From assembly GCF_026586675.1 (NCBI RefSeq), contig NZ_JAODIX010000007.1:1-64000 (forward strand): 64,000 nt of DNA, written 5' to 3'. Shown here one piece after another: positions 43,468 through 51,700 of this stretch. The DNA comes from Halorubrum yunnanense. GTDB taxonomy: Archaea; Halobacteriota; Halobacteria; Halobacteriales; Haloferacaceae. Both the position numbers and the translations under genes were made by a program. Under the pieces are notes generated by a model, which made no database searches, had not been told where the DNA came from, and saw nothing but the letters and a program-made list of their open reading frames with translations. Numbering within the stretch: position 1 is the first letter of the stretch; each line of letters opens with the position of its first letter.

Positions 43468-43602
43468 TCGATGTCCGAGGTGAGGGGCGAGCGAGGCTTA
43501 AAAAACGCGGAGTCCGGCGACGGCAGGGAGGGCGCCCGGGTGCGCGAGGCCGATTTCCGCCCCGTGACTCCCGCTCGCACACGCGGGGGACATTGAAAGC
43601 GC

Positions 43603-43610
43603 TTTTATGG
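43603..43610 (+). promoter_or_regulatory. TATA-like box of the rpl7ae-ndk operon
   Basis: TTTTATGG preceded by a purine-rich GAAAGC that can act as BRE. Transcription would start near 43630, giving a leader of about 90 nt before the L7Ae ATG, in contrast to the leaderless genes around it. Confidence 0.55.
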
Positions 43611-43640
43611 ACGTCCGGACTACGTCGGGTCACAGCCTCT

Positions 43641-43717
43641 GTGGGGTTGATGATGTGCCGTTCCGTTAGGGATCGACCACGGAACGGGCACGCGAGCCCG
43701 CGCGGAGGATAGGTGAA
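43641..43717 (+). promoter_or_regulatory. Structured leader of the L7Ae operon, candidate autoregulatory element
   Basis: A 12-bp stem (GTGCCGTTCCGT 43655-43666 with ACGGAACGGGCAC 43679-43691, one bulged G) with a 12-nt loop. Below it, TGATGA (43648-43653) faces GA (43694-43695), and GGGT (43644-43647) can pair with GCCC (43696-43699). This resembles a kink-turn, the ligand of L7Ae, though the bulge is 4 nt and one extra G is present. A Shine-Dalgarno-like GGAGGATAGGTGA precedes ATG 43724. Autoregulation by L7Ae is inferred. Confidence 0.5.
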
Positions 43718-43723
43718 CAACAT

Positions 43724-44086
43724 ATGCCCGTTTACGTAGACTACGAAACCCCGGCCGACCTCGCCGAGCGATCGCTCGAGGCGCTCGAGGTTGCCCGAGA
43801 CACAGGTACCGTGAAGAAAGGAACCAACGAGACCACCAAGGCCGTCGAGCGCGGCAACGCCGATCTCGTCATCGTCGCGGAGGACGTCTCCCCCGAGGAG
43901 ATCGTCATGCACCTCCCCGAGCTCGCCGACGAGAAGGGGATCCCGGTCGTCTTCGTCGACACGCAGGACGACGTCGGCCACGCCGCCGGCCTCGAGGTCG
44001 GCTCGGCCGCCGCCGCGGTCGTCGACGCCGGCGACGCCGACGACGACGTCGAGGACATCGGTGAGAAGGTCGCGGAGCTTCGATAA
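43724..44086 (+). CDS. rpl7ae: Ribosomal protein L7Ae
   Basis: 120 aa. [35 protein letters not shown] is the L7Ae/L30e RNA-binding signature (read in pieces: [12 protein letters not shown] with the K-turn contact residues, then [12 protein letters not shown]). It binds K-turns in 23S rRNA and in box C/D and H/ACA guide RNAs and RNase P RNA. First gene of the operon with S28e, L24e and Ndk; preceded by a structured leader and a Shine-Dalgarno sequence. Confidence 0.96.
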   Translation: MPVYVDYETPADLAERSLEALEVARDTGTVKKGTNETTKAVERGNADLVIVAEDVSPEEIVMHLPELADEKGIPVVFVDTQDDVGHAAGLEVGSAAAAVVDAGDADDDVEDIGEKVAELR

Positions 44087-44092
44087 CCACCC

Positions 44093-44317
44093 ATGAGCGC
44101 AGAAGAGAGTATCGACGGCTCGACGACCGCGGAGGTCATCGAGGTCGTCGGCAAGACCGGGATGCACGGCGAGGCCATGCAGGTCAAGTGCCGCATCCAG
44201 GAGGGATCGAACCAGGGACGGATCATCACCCGGAACGTCCTGGGCCCCGTCCGCATGGGCGACGTGCTCCAGCTCCGGGAGACCCAGCGCGACGCCGACT
44301 CCATCGGAGGGCGATAA
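44093..44317 (+). CDS. rps28e: Ribosomal protein S28e
   Basis: 74 aa. [20 protein letters not shown] followed by [20 protein letters not shown] and the C-terminal [14 protein letters not shown] are the S28e hallmark (OB-fold small-subunit protein). It starts 6 nt after L7Ae and ends 3 nt before L24e, as in other haloarchaeal operons. Confidence 0.96.
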   Translation: MSAEESIDGSTTAEVIEVVGKTGMHGEAMQVKCRIQEGSNQGRIITRNVLGPVRMGDVLQLRETQRDADSIGGR

Positions 44318-44320
44318 CCA

Positions 44321-44509
44321 ATGGTCGAGACACGCACCTGCGACTACACCGGCGAGGATATCGAGCCCGGCACGGGCACGATGTACGTCAAGACGAACGG
44401 ACAGATCCTCCACTTCGTCGACTCGAAGGCGGAGAAGAACTACCTGCTCGGCCGCGAGGCGCGCGACCTCGAGTGGACCGAAGAGGGTCGCGAGCACGGA
44501 GGCGAGTAG
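44321..44509 (+). CDS. rpl24e: Ribosomal protein L24e, zinc-ligand cysteines mostly lost
   Basis: 62 aa. CDYTGEDIEPGTGTMYVK and LGREARDLEWTEEG identify L24e. Zinc-binding forms such as that of Haloarcula marismortui, as I remember it, have C-x2-C and C-x3-C (CDYCG and FCSSKC). Here only the first Cys remains: the others read Thr (CDYTG), Val and Ala (FVDSKAE). It should therefore fold without zinc. Located between S28e and Ndk with no gap to ndk. Confidence 0.94.
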   Translation: MVETRTCDYTGEDIEPGTGTMYVKTNGQILHFVDSKAEKNYLLGREARDLEWTEEGREHGGE

Positions 44510-44989
44510 ATGAGCCACCACGACGAGCGCACCTTCGTGATGGTCAAGCCCGACGGGGTCCAGCGCGGTCTCATCGGTGAGATCGTCTCCCGGTTCGAGG
44601 AGCGCGGCCTGAAGCTCGTCGGCGGCAAGTTCATGCAGATCGACGAGGACCTCGCCCACGATCACTACGGCGAGCACGAGGACAAGCCGTTCTTCGACGG
44701 CCTCGTCGAGTTCATCACCTCCGGCCCCGTCTTCGCGATGGTGTGGGAGGGCGCGGACGCGACCCGACAGGTCCGCGCGATGGTCGGCGAGACCGACCCC
44801 GCCGAGTCCGCCCCGGGCACGATCCGCGGCGACTTCGGCCTGGACCTCGGCCACAACGTGATCCACGCGTCGGACCACGAGGACGAGGGCGCCAACGAGC
44901 GCGAGATCGACCTCTTCTTCGACGAGGGGGAGCTCGTCGACTACGGCCTCGACACCGCCGCGTGGGTGTACGAGGACGAGCAGCACTAA
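44510..44989 (+). CDS. ndk: Nucleoside diphosphate kinase
   Basis: 159 aa. [22 protein letters not shown] at the N-terminus, the active-site NVIHASD with phosphohistidine His119, and the C-terminal WVYEDEQ complete the fold. It transfers the gamma-phosphate between nucleoside triphosphates and diphosphates. The ATG follows directly on the L24e stop codon, so the gene is the last of the L7Ae-S28e-L24e-Ndk operon and is co-expressed with translation proteins. Confidence 0.96.
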   Translation: MSHHDERTFVMVKPDGVQRGLIGEIVSRFEERGLKLVGGKFMQIDEDLAHDHYGEHEDKPFFDGLVEFITSGPVFAMVWEGADATRQVRAMVGETDPAESAPGTIRGDFGLDLGHNVIHASDHEDEGANEREIDLFFDEGELVDYGLDTAAWVYEDEQH

Positions 44990-45188
44990 GCCCGCAAAGC
45001 GATTTTTCTCCGTCGCTGGACGCCCGCGGGGACCGGAGAGCCGTCGCTCCGTCGACACACCGCGTTTCCGGTGAAAAAACGCCGTCAATACGGCCGAGTC
45101 GGGGGATTCGCCGTCAGCGCGACTAGCGTTATAGTTGCGTCGTGAGTAAAAGTTCGGGTTGAGAACGGTGGAATATCCAAACCTGCTA

Positions 45189-45455
45189 TCAATAGTGGAC
45201 TGAGGAATGAGTTGTCGGATTCATCCCGCGCCTAAAGGCGCGGGTATTCTCCTTGTTCTCTATAATGCGGACCGGCGGGAACCCGGACTCCGCGTCAGTG
45301 AATTGACTCGCCGTCTCGCACTCCACAGGCGGATACGCCCGTTCGAATCGCGTCAGCACCACCGGCTCAACGACGACCACGCCGGGCTCCGGGTCGACCG
45401 TCTCGGCCGTCGGTTCTATCGACGCCGTCTCTCCCGACAACGTCATCAACGTCAT
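45189..45455 (-). mobile_element. IS200/IS605-type remnant with end hairpin
   Basis: Hairpin CATCCCGCGCC-TAAA-GGCGCGGG at 45213-45255, bounded by TGTCGGATT and TTCTCCTTG as at 38281. A short minus-strand frame (45455-45189) runs into it and reads ...RIIENKENTRAFRRGMNPTT, a peptide style seen when haloarchaeal tnpB-type ORFs read into their right end; compare RRIKEKAPCFSAGMNPT across the 38281 hairpin. No complete tnpB or tnpA is present. The rest of 44990-45632 holds no other gene, only A+T-rich promoter DNA. Confidence 0.5.
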
Positions 45456-45588
45456 CTCCGGCGTGCAGCGCGGCGCGGTCCTACTGAGCCTCGTCGAGGG
45501 GGCTCCCGCGATATGCAGCTATGATGAGACGCCGTCCTCGCCGCAAATTCCCAGCGCTGAAATCAGTTTTGGTGGGGCACTATACTTG

Positions 45589-45624
45589 TTTATATTCATA
45601 ATTCATAATGTGCGTTAGCCGTAT
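45589..45624 (+). promoter_or_regulatory. A+T-rich promoter with a candidate operator
   Basis: TTTATATT (45589-45596) as TATA-like box, then ATAATGTGCGTTAGCCGTA (45605-45623). A nearly identical ATAATGTATGTTAGCGTA lies at 57933-57950, also between a TATA-like box and a start codon. The shared word is a candidate regulator site. Confidence 0.4.
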
Positions 45625-45632
45625 ACAATAGT

Positions 45633-46829
45633 ATGTCCGATGCCAATCGGTTCGGTGCAGAGCGTGTCAACAAAATCTACCGAGAGGGGATGCTCGAGGA
45701 AACTACGCAAGACATTCCCGTTTCGTTTGAAGACCTTCGCGAGGAGGCTCACGACGCCATGAGCGAGGAGGGCCGTGCGTACGTTCACGGCGGCGCCGGA
45801 AGTGAGGAAACGTTCGAACGCAACAAGGACTTCTCGGAGTGGCGTATCGTTCCGCGCATGCTTCGCGGGGTCGAAGAGCGGGACCTATCCGTTGACTTCC
45901 TCGGTCAGACGCATTCGTACCCACTAATGTTAACGCCGCTTGGCGTCCAGTCGCTCCTCCACGACGAGGCCGAACTCGGTACCGCCGCGGGCGCGGCGGA
46001 CCTCGACGTGCCGCTGACTCTCAGTTCGCTTTCATCGAGGACGATGGAAGACGTCTCCGAGGCACTGGGTGACACGCCGAAGCTGTTCCAGTTTTATTGG
46101 TCATCGAACCAAGCGATTGCGAAGAGCTTCTTAGACCGCGCCGAGCGGGCGGGGTACGACGCTATCGTGGTCACCGTCGACGCCCCGATCCTCGGGTGGC
46201 GTGAGCGACTTATCGAGCGAGGCTACTACCCGTTCCTCGAAGGCGAAGGGGTCGCCAACTACTTTTCCGACCCCGAGTTCCGGTCCCAACTCGACGACCC
46301 GCCAGAAGACGACCCCGAGGTCGCAGTCGAACACTTCCTCGATATTTTCGGTGATTCGAGCCTCACGTGGGAGGACCTGCAGTTCGTCCACGACAACACC
46401 GACCTTCCGGTCGTGATCAAAGGGGTTCTCGACCCGCGTGACGCTCGTCTCGCCATTCAACACGGCGCAGACGCCATCGGCGTCTCGACCCACGGCGGTC
46501 GCCAGGTTGATGGTTCCATTACGGCGTTCGAGGCGCTGCCAGCCGTCGCCGAAGAGGTCGACGGTGAGGTGCCGATCACCTTCGACAGCGGTGTGCGTCG
46601 CGCGTCCGACGCGTACAAAGCGCTCGCGCTCGGCGCCGACTCCGTTCTGCTTGGCCGCCCGTACGCATACGGTCTCGCGGTCGACGGTGCGAACGGAGTT
46701 CGGACGGTTCTCAAAAACTTCATCGCGGAGTTCGACCTGACGATGGGGCTAGCCGGTAATCGGAATGTCGAAGATATCGGCCGCGACTCAGTCACGCACG
46801 AGACCGAACTGTACGAGACGGGTCGGTAG
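45633..46829 (+). CDS. FMN-dependent alpha-hydroxy acid oxidase (lactate monooxygenase-like)
   Basis: 398 aa TIM barrel. HGGAGSEETFERN and FYWSSNQAIAKSFLDRAERA belong to the lactate 2-monooxygenase subgroup; IKGVLDPRDARLA supplies the FMN-contact Lys, VSTHGGRQVDG the catalytic His and Arg, and FDSGVRRASDAYKALALGAD the phosphate-binding end. It oxidises L-lactate or related 2-hydroxy acids. Codon use is visibly less G+C-rich than its neighbours (more A/T third positions), and an IS relic lies upstream, suggesting recent acquisition. Confidence 0.85.
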   Translation: MSDANRFGAERVNKIYREGMLEETTQDIPVSFEDLREEAHDAMSEEGRAYVHGGAGSEETFERNKDFSEWRIVPRMLRGVEERDLSVDFLGQTHSYPLMLTPLGVQSLLHDEAELGTAAGAADLDVPLTLSSLSSRTMEDVSEALGDTPKLFQFYWSSNQAIAKSFLDRAERAGYDAIVVTVDAPILGWRERLIERGYYPFLEGEGVANYFSDPEFRSQLDDPPEDDPEVAVEHFLDIFGDSSLTWEDLQFVHDNTDLPVVIKGVLDPRDARLAIQHGADAIGVSTHGGRQVDGSITAFEALPAVAEEVDGEVPITFDSGVRRASDAYKALALGADSVLLGRPYAYGLAVDGANGVRTVLKNFIAEFDLTMGLAGNRNVEDIGRDSVTHETELYETGR

Positions 46830-46887
46830 AAGGCCGCTTTCTACGCGGTGACGTTCTCGATAAATGCCCAAGGCACAGGCGGGCGTT

Positions 46888-47643
46888 TCAGTCTCGCACC
46901 ACCCGCATCTCGCCGTCCTCGACGACCACGTCCAGCCCGTGTTCGTGGACGAACGCGGCGGTGTAGTCTGGGACGACGCGCTGCGCGGCGAACCGCGCGC
47001 GCAACAGCGGGACGGCGTCGAGCAGGTCGTCGCCCTCGACCATCGACGGTGAGGACTCCAGGAACTCCACGTCGAGGTCGGCGTCGTGGCCGCGCGACGC
47101 CAGCGTCGTCAGGGCCGGGGCCTCGAACGCGCCGTCGAAGTCGATCGGCGCGGTGAAGCCGGCGTAGTAGGTGCGCCCGCGGGAGGAGGGGCCGAGCACG
47201 ACCTCGTTCGTTCGGAGCTTCATCGCCGCCGAGTCGATGACGGTGCGCGAGAGCAGCGGTGCCTGCGGGGTGACGACGGCGACGGAGTCGGCGCCCTCCT
47301 CGCGGAGCAGGTGCGTCACGGTGTTGCCGGCGCGCGCGCCGAACGACGACCCGACCTGTCGCTCGAAGCGGGCGTCCTCGGTGCCGCCGAGGGTGTCGGC
47401 GACGAGCGTGCGCAGCTCGGCCTCGGGCGGGGTGTCGGTGCGGTGCTCGGCGGGGAGGTCGCCGTCGACCGGGTAGTTGACGAGGAGCTCGGCGCCGGAG
47501 CGATCGACCGCGAGGGCGGCGTCGCGGAACAACGCCTCGTACAGGTCGGCGGCCTCGGCGGTCGAGAGCGGCGTCGACTCCGCGATCCCGGTCGCGACGA
47601 GCCCCTCTCGGGGCGGTTTCGCCATGACGACGACGACGGTCAT
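46888..47643 (-). CDS. DUF2064/glycosyltransferase-A-like protein
   Basis: 251 aa. VVVVMAKPPREGLVATGIAE at the N-terminus and ADSVAVVTPQAPLLSRTVID (replacing the usual GxD(C/S)P strand) resemble the DUF2064 nucleotide-sugar-transferase-like fold related to CofC. The metal-binding Asp appears to be missing (TPQAPLL), so transferase activity is doubtful. Alone between the oxidase and idi genes. Confidence 0.65.
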   Translation of the reverse strand: MTVVVVMAKPPREGLVATGIAESTPLSTAEAADLYEALFRDAALAVDRSGAELLVNYPVDGDLPAEHRTDTPPEAELRTLVADTLGGTEDARFERQVGSSFGARAGNTVTHLLREEGADSVAVVTPQAPLLSRTVIDSAAMKLRTNEVVLGPSSRGRTYYAGFTAPIDFDGAFEAPALTTLASRGHDADLDVEFLESSPSMVEGDDLLDAVPLLRARFAAQRVVPDYTAAFVHEHGLDVVVEDGEMRVVRD

Positions 47644-47718
47644 ACCCGAACGAGTCGCCCGCGCGCCTTCAACGCGCCGCTTCGGACCGGCGCTCGGGGC
47701 GAAACCGGGGACGGGCGC

Positions 47719-48306
47719 TCAGGAGAAGTCGCGCCGCATCGCGATCTCGAACCACGGGCAGAGCCGAAGCTGGCGGTACAGCTCCGGGTTCGCGTGGAGG
47801 TGCTGGTAGTCGGCCCACAGCATGCCGCCGATCTCCGCCTCGTCGGGGTCGAGCGAGGTGTCGTCGAGGGTGACCTTCAGCACCGAGCAGACCTCCCATT
47901 CGACGCCTTCGTTCGGGTAGTAACGCTTGTACTCGAACTTGTCCGTCACGCGGAGGTCGTCGTACTGGTCCGGCGTGATCCCCAGCTCCTCCTCAAGGCG
48001 CTGCGCGGTCGCGTCCGCCTGCGTCTGCCCGTCGACGGGGTGGGAGGCGACGGTGCCGTCCCAGTGGCCGTCCCAGAGCCGCTTGGCCGGCGCGCGCTGG
48101 GCCAGCAGAATTCGGTCGTCCGCGTCGTACACGAGGCACGTGAACGCTCGGTGGCGGATCCCGTCGCCGGTGTGGGCGTCGAGCCGGTTCACTGTCCCCT
48201 GCTCCGCGTCGTCGGGGTCGACGGCGATCACGTCCTGGAGCGCGTTCTCGTGGTCCTCGCCGGTGTCGGCCTCCCCGGCGGGGTCGCCGGCCTCCTCTGA
48301 GCTCAT
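47719..48306 (-). CDS. idi: Isopentenyl-diphosphate delta-isomerase, type I
   Basis: 195 aa. Nudix-type IDI: RHRAFTCLVYDADDRILLAQR, LWDGHWDGTVASHPVDGQT, RLEEELGI and GVEWEVCSVL. It isomerises IPP to DMAPP for archaeal lipids and carotenoids. Glu136 and Glu138 occupy the catalytic Glu region, but the catalytic Cys (Cys67 of E. coli, in SVCGHP) is Ala87 here (TVASHP). A Cys140 sits after the Glu pair. Start ATG 48306, with a TATTAG box about 27 nt upstream. Confidence 0.88.
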   Translation of the reverse strand: MSSEEAGDPAGEADTGEDHENALQDVIAVDPDDAEQGTVNRLDAHTGDGIRHRAFTCLVYDADDRILLAQRAPAKRLWDGHWDGTVASHPVDGQTQADATAQRLEEELGITPDQYDDLRVTDKFEYKRYYPNEGVEWEVCSVLKVTLDDTSLDPDEAEIGGMLWADYQHLHANPELYRQLRLCPWFEIAMRRDFS

Positions 48307-48446
48307 GGGAATTAGGTCGAACACCAGGGCTAATAAGCGTTCGATACGTCGGCAGCGCGTCGCCGGACGCGTCCGAGCGGCGAAACGCGCCCCGTGACGG
48401 ACGCGGTTCGACGCGCTTAACCGCGTCCCGCGGCTACGTCGCGCGG

Positions 48447-49856
48447 ATGAGTGACCCGGCGCTCGACGTCGTCGAGTTCGTGCTGACGACGCACCTCTAC
48501 ACGGAGAACCGCGACCTCGACGAGAACGATCTCCCCCCGCGCTTCCGCCAAGTGTTCTGGTCGGACGCCGCCGCCGAAGACGCGCCCGGGGGCGTCGAGC
48601 GACCCCTCAAGGCGACGAGCGAGACGACGCGCACCGCGACGGGCGCCGAGCACCCGTGGGACGCCGTCTCCGACCTCCTCTTCACCCAGCGCACCGAGTT
48701 CTCCGGCGAGATATCCCTGACGCAGCCGGCGATGGCGCTGGAGTGGTACCGGGACCACGCCGACGCCGACCGGGTCGCCGAGAACCCGACGATCGTCGCC
48801 GCGCTCGAGAACGCCGAGGACCTCGACGCGCCCGTCACCCACGAGGAGGCGCGCGACAGCGTCCGGCCGATCCAGGCCGACCGCGTCTGGATCGACGCCC
48901 TGCTCGAGGAGTATTTCGACGACGACGAGGACGGCGAGATGCTCGACCTCGTCAACGTGCAGGCCCCCGAGGAGATCGAGACGACGCTCGCCGACCTCGT
49001 GCTCACCGGCGATCAGGAGGGCGAGATCCAGAAGATCGTGAAGGCGATCGAGCACCGCGAGTACCTCGCGAGCATCGGGCTCCGCGAGATCGGGAAGCTG
49101 CTGTTCGTCGGCCCGCCGGGGACCGGCAAGACCACGGTCTCGCGGGCGCTCGCTCATCAGCTGGGCATTCCGCTCGTCGAGGTGAAGATGTCGATGATCA
49201 CGAGCCAGTACCTCGGCGAGACGGCCAAGAACGTCGAGAAGACGTTCGAGGTCGCCAAGCGCCTCTCGCCGTGTATCCTCTTCATCGACGAGTTCGACTC
49301 GGTCGCGAAGACCCGCCGCTCCGACGAGCACGCCGCCCTGAAGCGCGCGGTCAACACCCTCCTCAAGTCGATCGACGAGGTGTCGCTCGTGCGCGACGAG
49401 GTCCTCCTCATCGGCGCGACGAACCACCCCGACCAGCTCGACGCGGCCGCCTGGCGCCGCTTCGACGAGATCGTCAACTTCCCCAAGCCGGACCGGGACA
49501 TGCGCGCGGACATCCTCCGGGTCGTCACCCGCGAGATGCAGATCGCCGACTTCGACCCCGATGAGGTCGCCGATCGGACCAGCGGGCTCACGGGCTCCGA
49601 CCTCCGGATGGTGCTGCGCGAGGCCGTCCTCGGCGCGCTCACGGAAGATCGGATGACGATCACTCAGGAGGACGTGATGGAGGCCGTCGAGGACTTCGAG
49701 GAGCGAGACAACCTCAAGAACATGGACATGATCGACGGGGAGGGCGCCGAGGTGCTCGGCGAGACGGACTCCGGCGAGCAGGACCACACCCACGACGACG
49801 CGGCCGACGAGGGGGCCGCCCACGACCACGGCGCGCACAGCCACTCACACGACTGA
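48447..49856 (+). CDS. AAA family ATPase with His/Asp-rich tail
   Basis: 469 aa. N-terminal helical region (1-175) is followed by a single AAA module: Walker A FVGPPGTGKTTVSRA near 222, Walker B CILFIDEFDSVAK, sensor GATNHPDQLDAAAWRRFDE with arginine-finger region, and a helical lid. Closest in style to proteasomal/Cdc48-like AAA proteins, but with one ATPase domain. The tail holds HTHDD and HDHGAHSHSHD, likely metal binding. Function unknown; protein remodelling is the reasonable guess. CTTAACC 27 nt upstream acts as TATA. Confidence 0.78.
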   Translation: MSDPALDVVEFVLTTHLYTENRDLDENDLPPRFRQVFWSDAAAEDAPGGVERPLKATSETTRTATGAEHPWDAVSDLLFTQRTEFSGEISLTQPAMALEWYRDHADADRVAENPTIVAALENAEDLDAPVTHEEARDSVRPIQADRVWIDALLEEYFDDDEDGEMLDLVNVQAPEEIETTLADLVLTGDQEGEIQKIVKAIEHREYLASIGLREIGKLLFVGPPGTGKTTVSRALAHQLGIPLVEVKMSMITSQYLGETAKNVEKTFEVAKRLSPCILFIDEFDSVAKTRRSDEHAALKRAVNTLLKSIDEVSLVRDEVLLIGATNHPDQLDAAAWRRFDEIVNFPKPDRDMRADILRVVTREMQIADFDPDEVADRTSGLTGSDLRMVLREAVLGALTEDRMTITQEDVMEAVEDFEERDNLKNMDMIDGEGAEVLGETDSGEQDHTHDDAADEGAAHDHGAHSHSHD

Positions 49857-49864
49857 GCCGCGAC

Positions 49865-50332
<468 letters not shown>

Positions 50333-50402
50333 TTTAACCGGGTAGCGAGTGCGGATTGCCTCGGCCGCGGTCTACACCCCGAGCGACCGCGTTGCGCCGG
50401 CC

Positions 50403-50949
50403 TCACTTCGGAAGAAGTTGGTACCGGTGACCCATCAGGGTGGTCAGATACGCGACCGCGACGTGAGCCACCACCATCACCGAGAGGAACCCGACGTTGA
50501 TCCACGCGGCGTTGTACCAGACGAGGTCGATACCGAGAGGCTGGCTGTACACGGGCCAGAGGGGTTCTATCGCCCTCGAGAGGTCGGGCGCCGAGAGGAT
50601 GTCGGCGAAGACGTGGCTGAGTCCCCCGGCCAGAAATCCCGCAGTCAAGAACGCGAACGGACCGGACGCGTCGAACCGCTCGCTCTCGATCCGGTCGTCG
50701 ATCCGATCGCTGAACGCCCCGGCGAGGACCGCACCGACGACGCTCGCGACCGTCACGAACACGACCGTGTGCGCCACGCCGTGGTGGTGTACCGCATGGA
50801 AGAACCACCGACTGAGCCACAAGTCGATGTCCGGGAACAGCGAGCCGACGACCGCCAGGCCGACGAATCCGACGCTGGCCCCGTCGTCCCAGAGGAACCA
50901 CGCCGGGAGAGAGAAGCCCGAACGCGACGTGACCCGTGATGTCTACCAT
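50403..50949 (-). pseudogene. DUF457 (YdjM-type) membrane-bound hydrolase homologue, frameshifted
   Basis: The start MVDITGHVAFGLLS (ATG 50949) is in one frame, while PAWFLWDDGASVGFVGLAV, FPDIDLWLSRWFFHAVHHHG, and GGLSHVFADIL continue in another. The switch falls in a CT-dinucleotide tract (TTCTCTCTCCC, near 50905-50917). One missing CT unit or one extra base would explain it. The second frame has no start codon of its own near the top. Repaired, the protein would be about 182 aa with the HHHGVAHT metal motif of DUF457. Either a pseudogene, a phase-variable gene or a sequencing error. Confidence 0.6.
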
Positions 50950-50985
50950 CGTCTCTGCGCGTTCGACGGCGGCGACCGCTCCGAC

Positions 50986-51618
50986 TTATCGGCGGGCGGC
51001 GTCACCGTCAGCTCCGACGGCGGCCGCGTCGTCACCACCGGACAGACCCGCGACGCCGGCGAGCGTGTAGCCGAAGCCGCGGTCGACGATCCGGGGGTCG
51101 AGGCCGGCGTCGTCGAACGCGCTCGCGAGGTCTGACGGCGTCCGGAACCGCGATGTCATCCCGATCGCGTGTTCCGCGGCGACGAGGGCGCGCCCCAGCG
51201 GGTGCGCGGGGTCGAACTCCCGGACCACGAGCGCGCCCCCCGGCGCGAGGACCCGCCCGGCCTCTCGGATCGCGGCCTCCTGATCGGGCAGGTGGTGGAA
51301 CGCGTCGACGACCGTTATCGCGTCGACCGACACGTCGCGGAACGGGAGCCGCCCCGCGTCGCCGGCGACGCCCGAGAGCCCCCGCTCGTCGCGAGCGCGA
51401 CCGAGCATCCCGAGGGAGACATCGACGACCGTTCTCTCCGGCCCGGTCAGCGCGGCGGCGGCCCGGCCCGACCCGCCGCCGACGTCGAGCAGGCGATCGA
51501 TCGACCGCGTCGCGTGGTCGAGCCCCGCGGCCAGCGCCTCGCCGTTCGCCGGCGGCATGACGCGGTCGTACAGGGGGGCCATCCGGTCGAAGAAGCGGAC
51601 GTCGCCGAAGCCGTGCAT
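50986..51618 (-). CDS. Class I SAM-dependent methyltransferase (UbiE-like)
   Basis: 210 aa. RLLDVGGGSGRAAAALTG is motif I, TVVDVSLGMLGRAR motif II, AGDAGRLPFRDVSVDAITVV motif III, and EAGRVLAPGGALVVREFD the post motif. N-terminal FFDRMAPLYDRVMPPANGE resembles UbiE/MenG quinone methyltransferases. The quinone role is possible but not shown. A palindromic TATA (ATTTAAAT, 51641-51648) lies about 26 nt upstream of its ATG; the GNAT gene is divergent. Confidence 0.85.
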   Translation of the reverse strand: MHGFGDVRFFDRMAPLYDRVMPPANGEALAAGLDHATRSIDRLLDVGGGSGRAAAALTGPERTVVDVSLGMLGRARDERGLSGVAGDAGRLPFRDVSVDAITVVDAFHHLPDQEAAIREAGRVLAPGGALVVREFDPAHPLGRALVAAEHAIGMTSRFRTPSDLASAFDDAGLDPRIVDRGFGYTLAGVAGLSGGDDAAAVGADGDAARR

Positions 51619-51640
51619 AGTCGCTCTCGACGCCGACGGT

Positions 51641-51681
51641 ATTTAAATAGTCGCGGCGGCGCGCCGCTCTACATTTATATA
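51641..51681. promoter_or_regulatory. Divergent leaderless promoters
   Basis: ATTTAAAT (51641-51648) serves the minus-strand methyltransferase (start 51618) and TTTATATA (51674-51681) the plus-strand acetyltransferase (start 51701), each about 24-27 nt from its start codon. Confidence 0.6.
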
Positions 51682-51700
51682 GGCGGGACGTAGCGCGGCC

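Noticed and set aside
42947-45088. 713-aa minus-strand open frame across the ribosomal operon
   Set aside because: Antisense to L7Ae, S28e, L24e and Ndk, which are certain genes.
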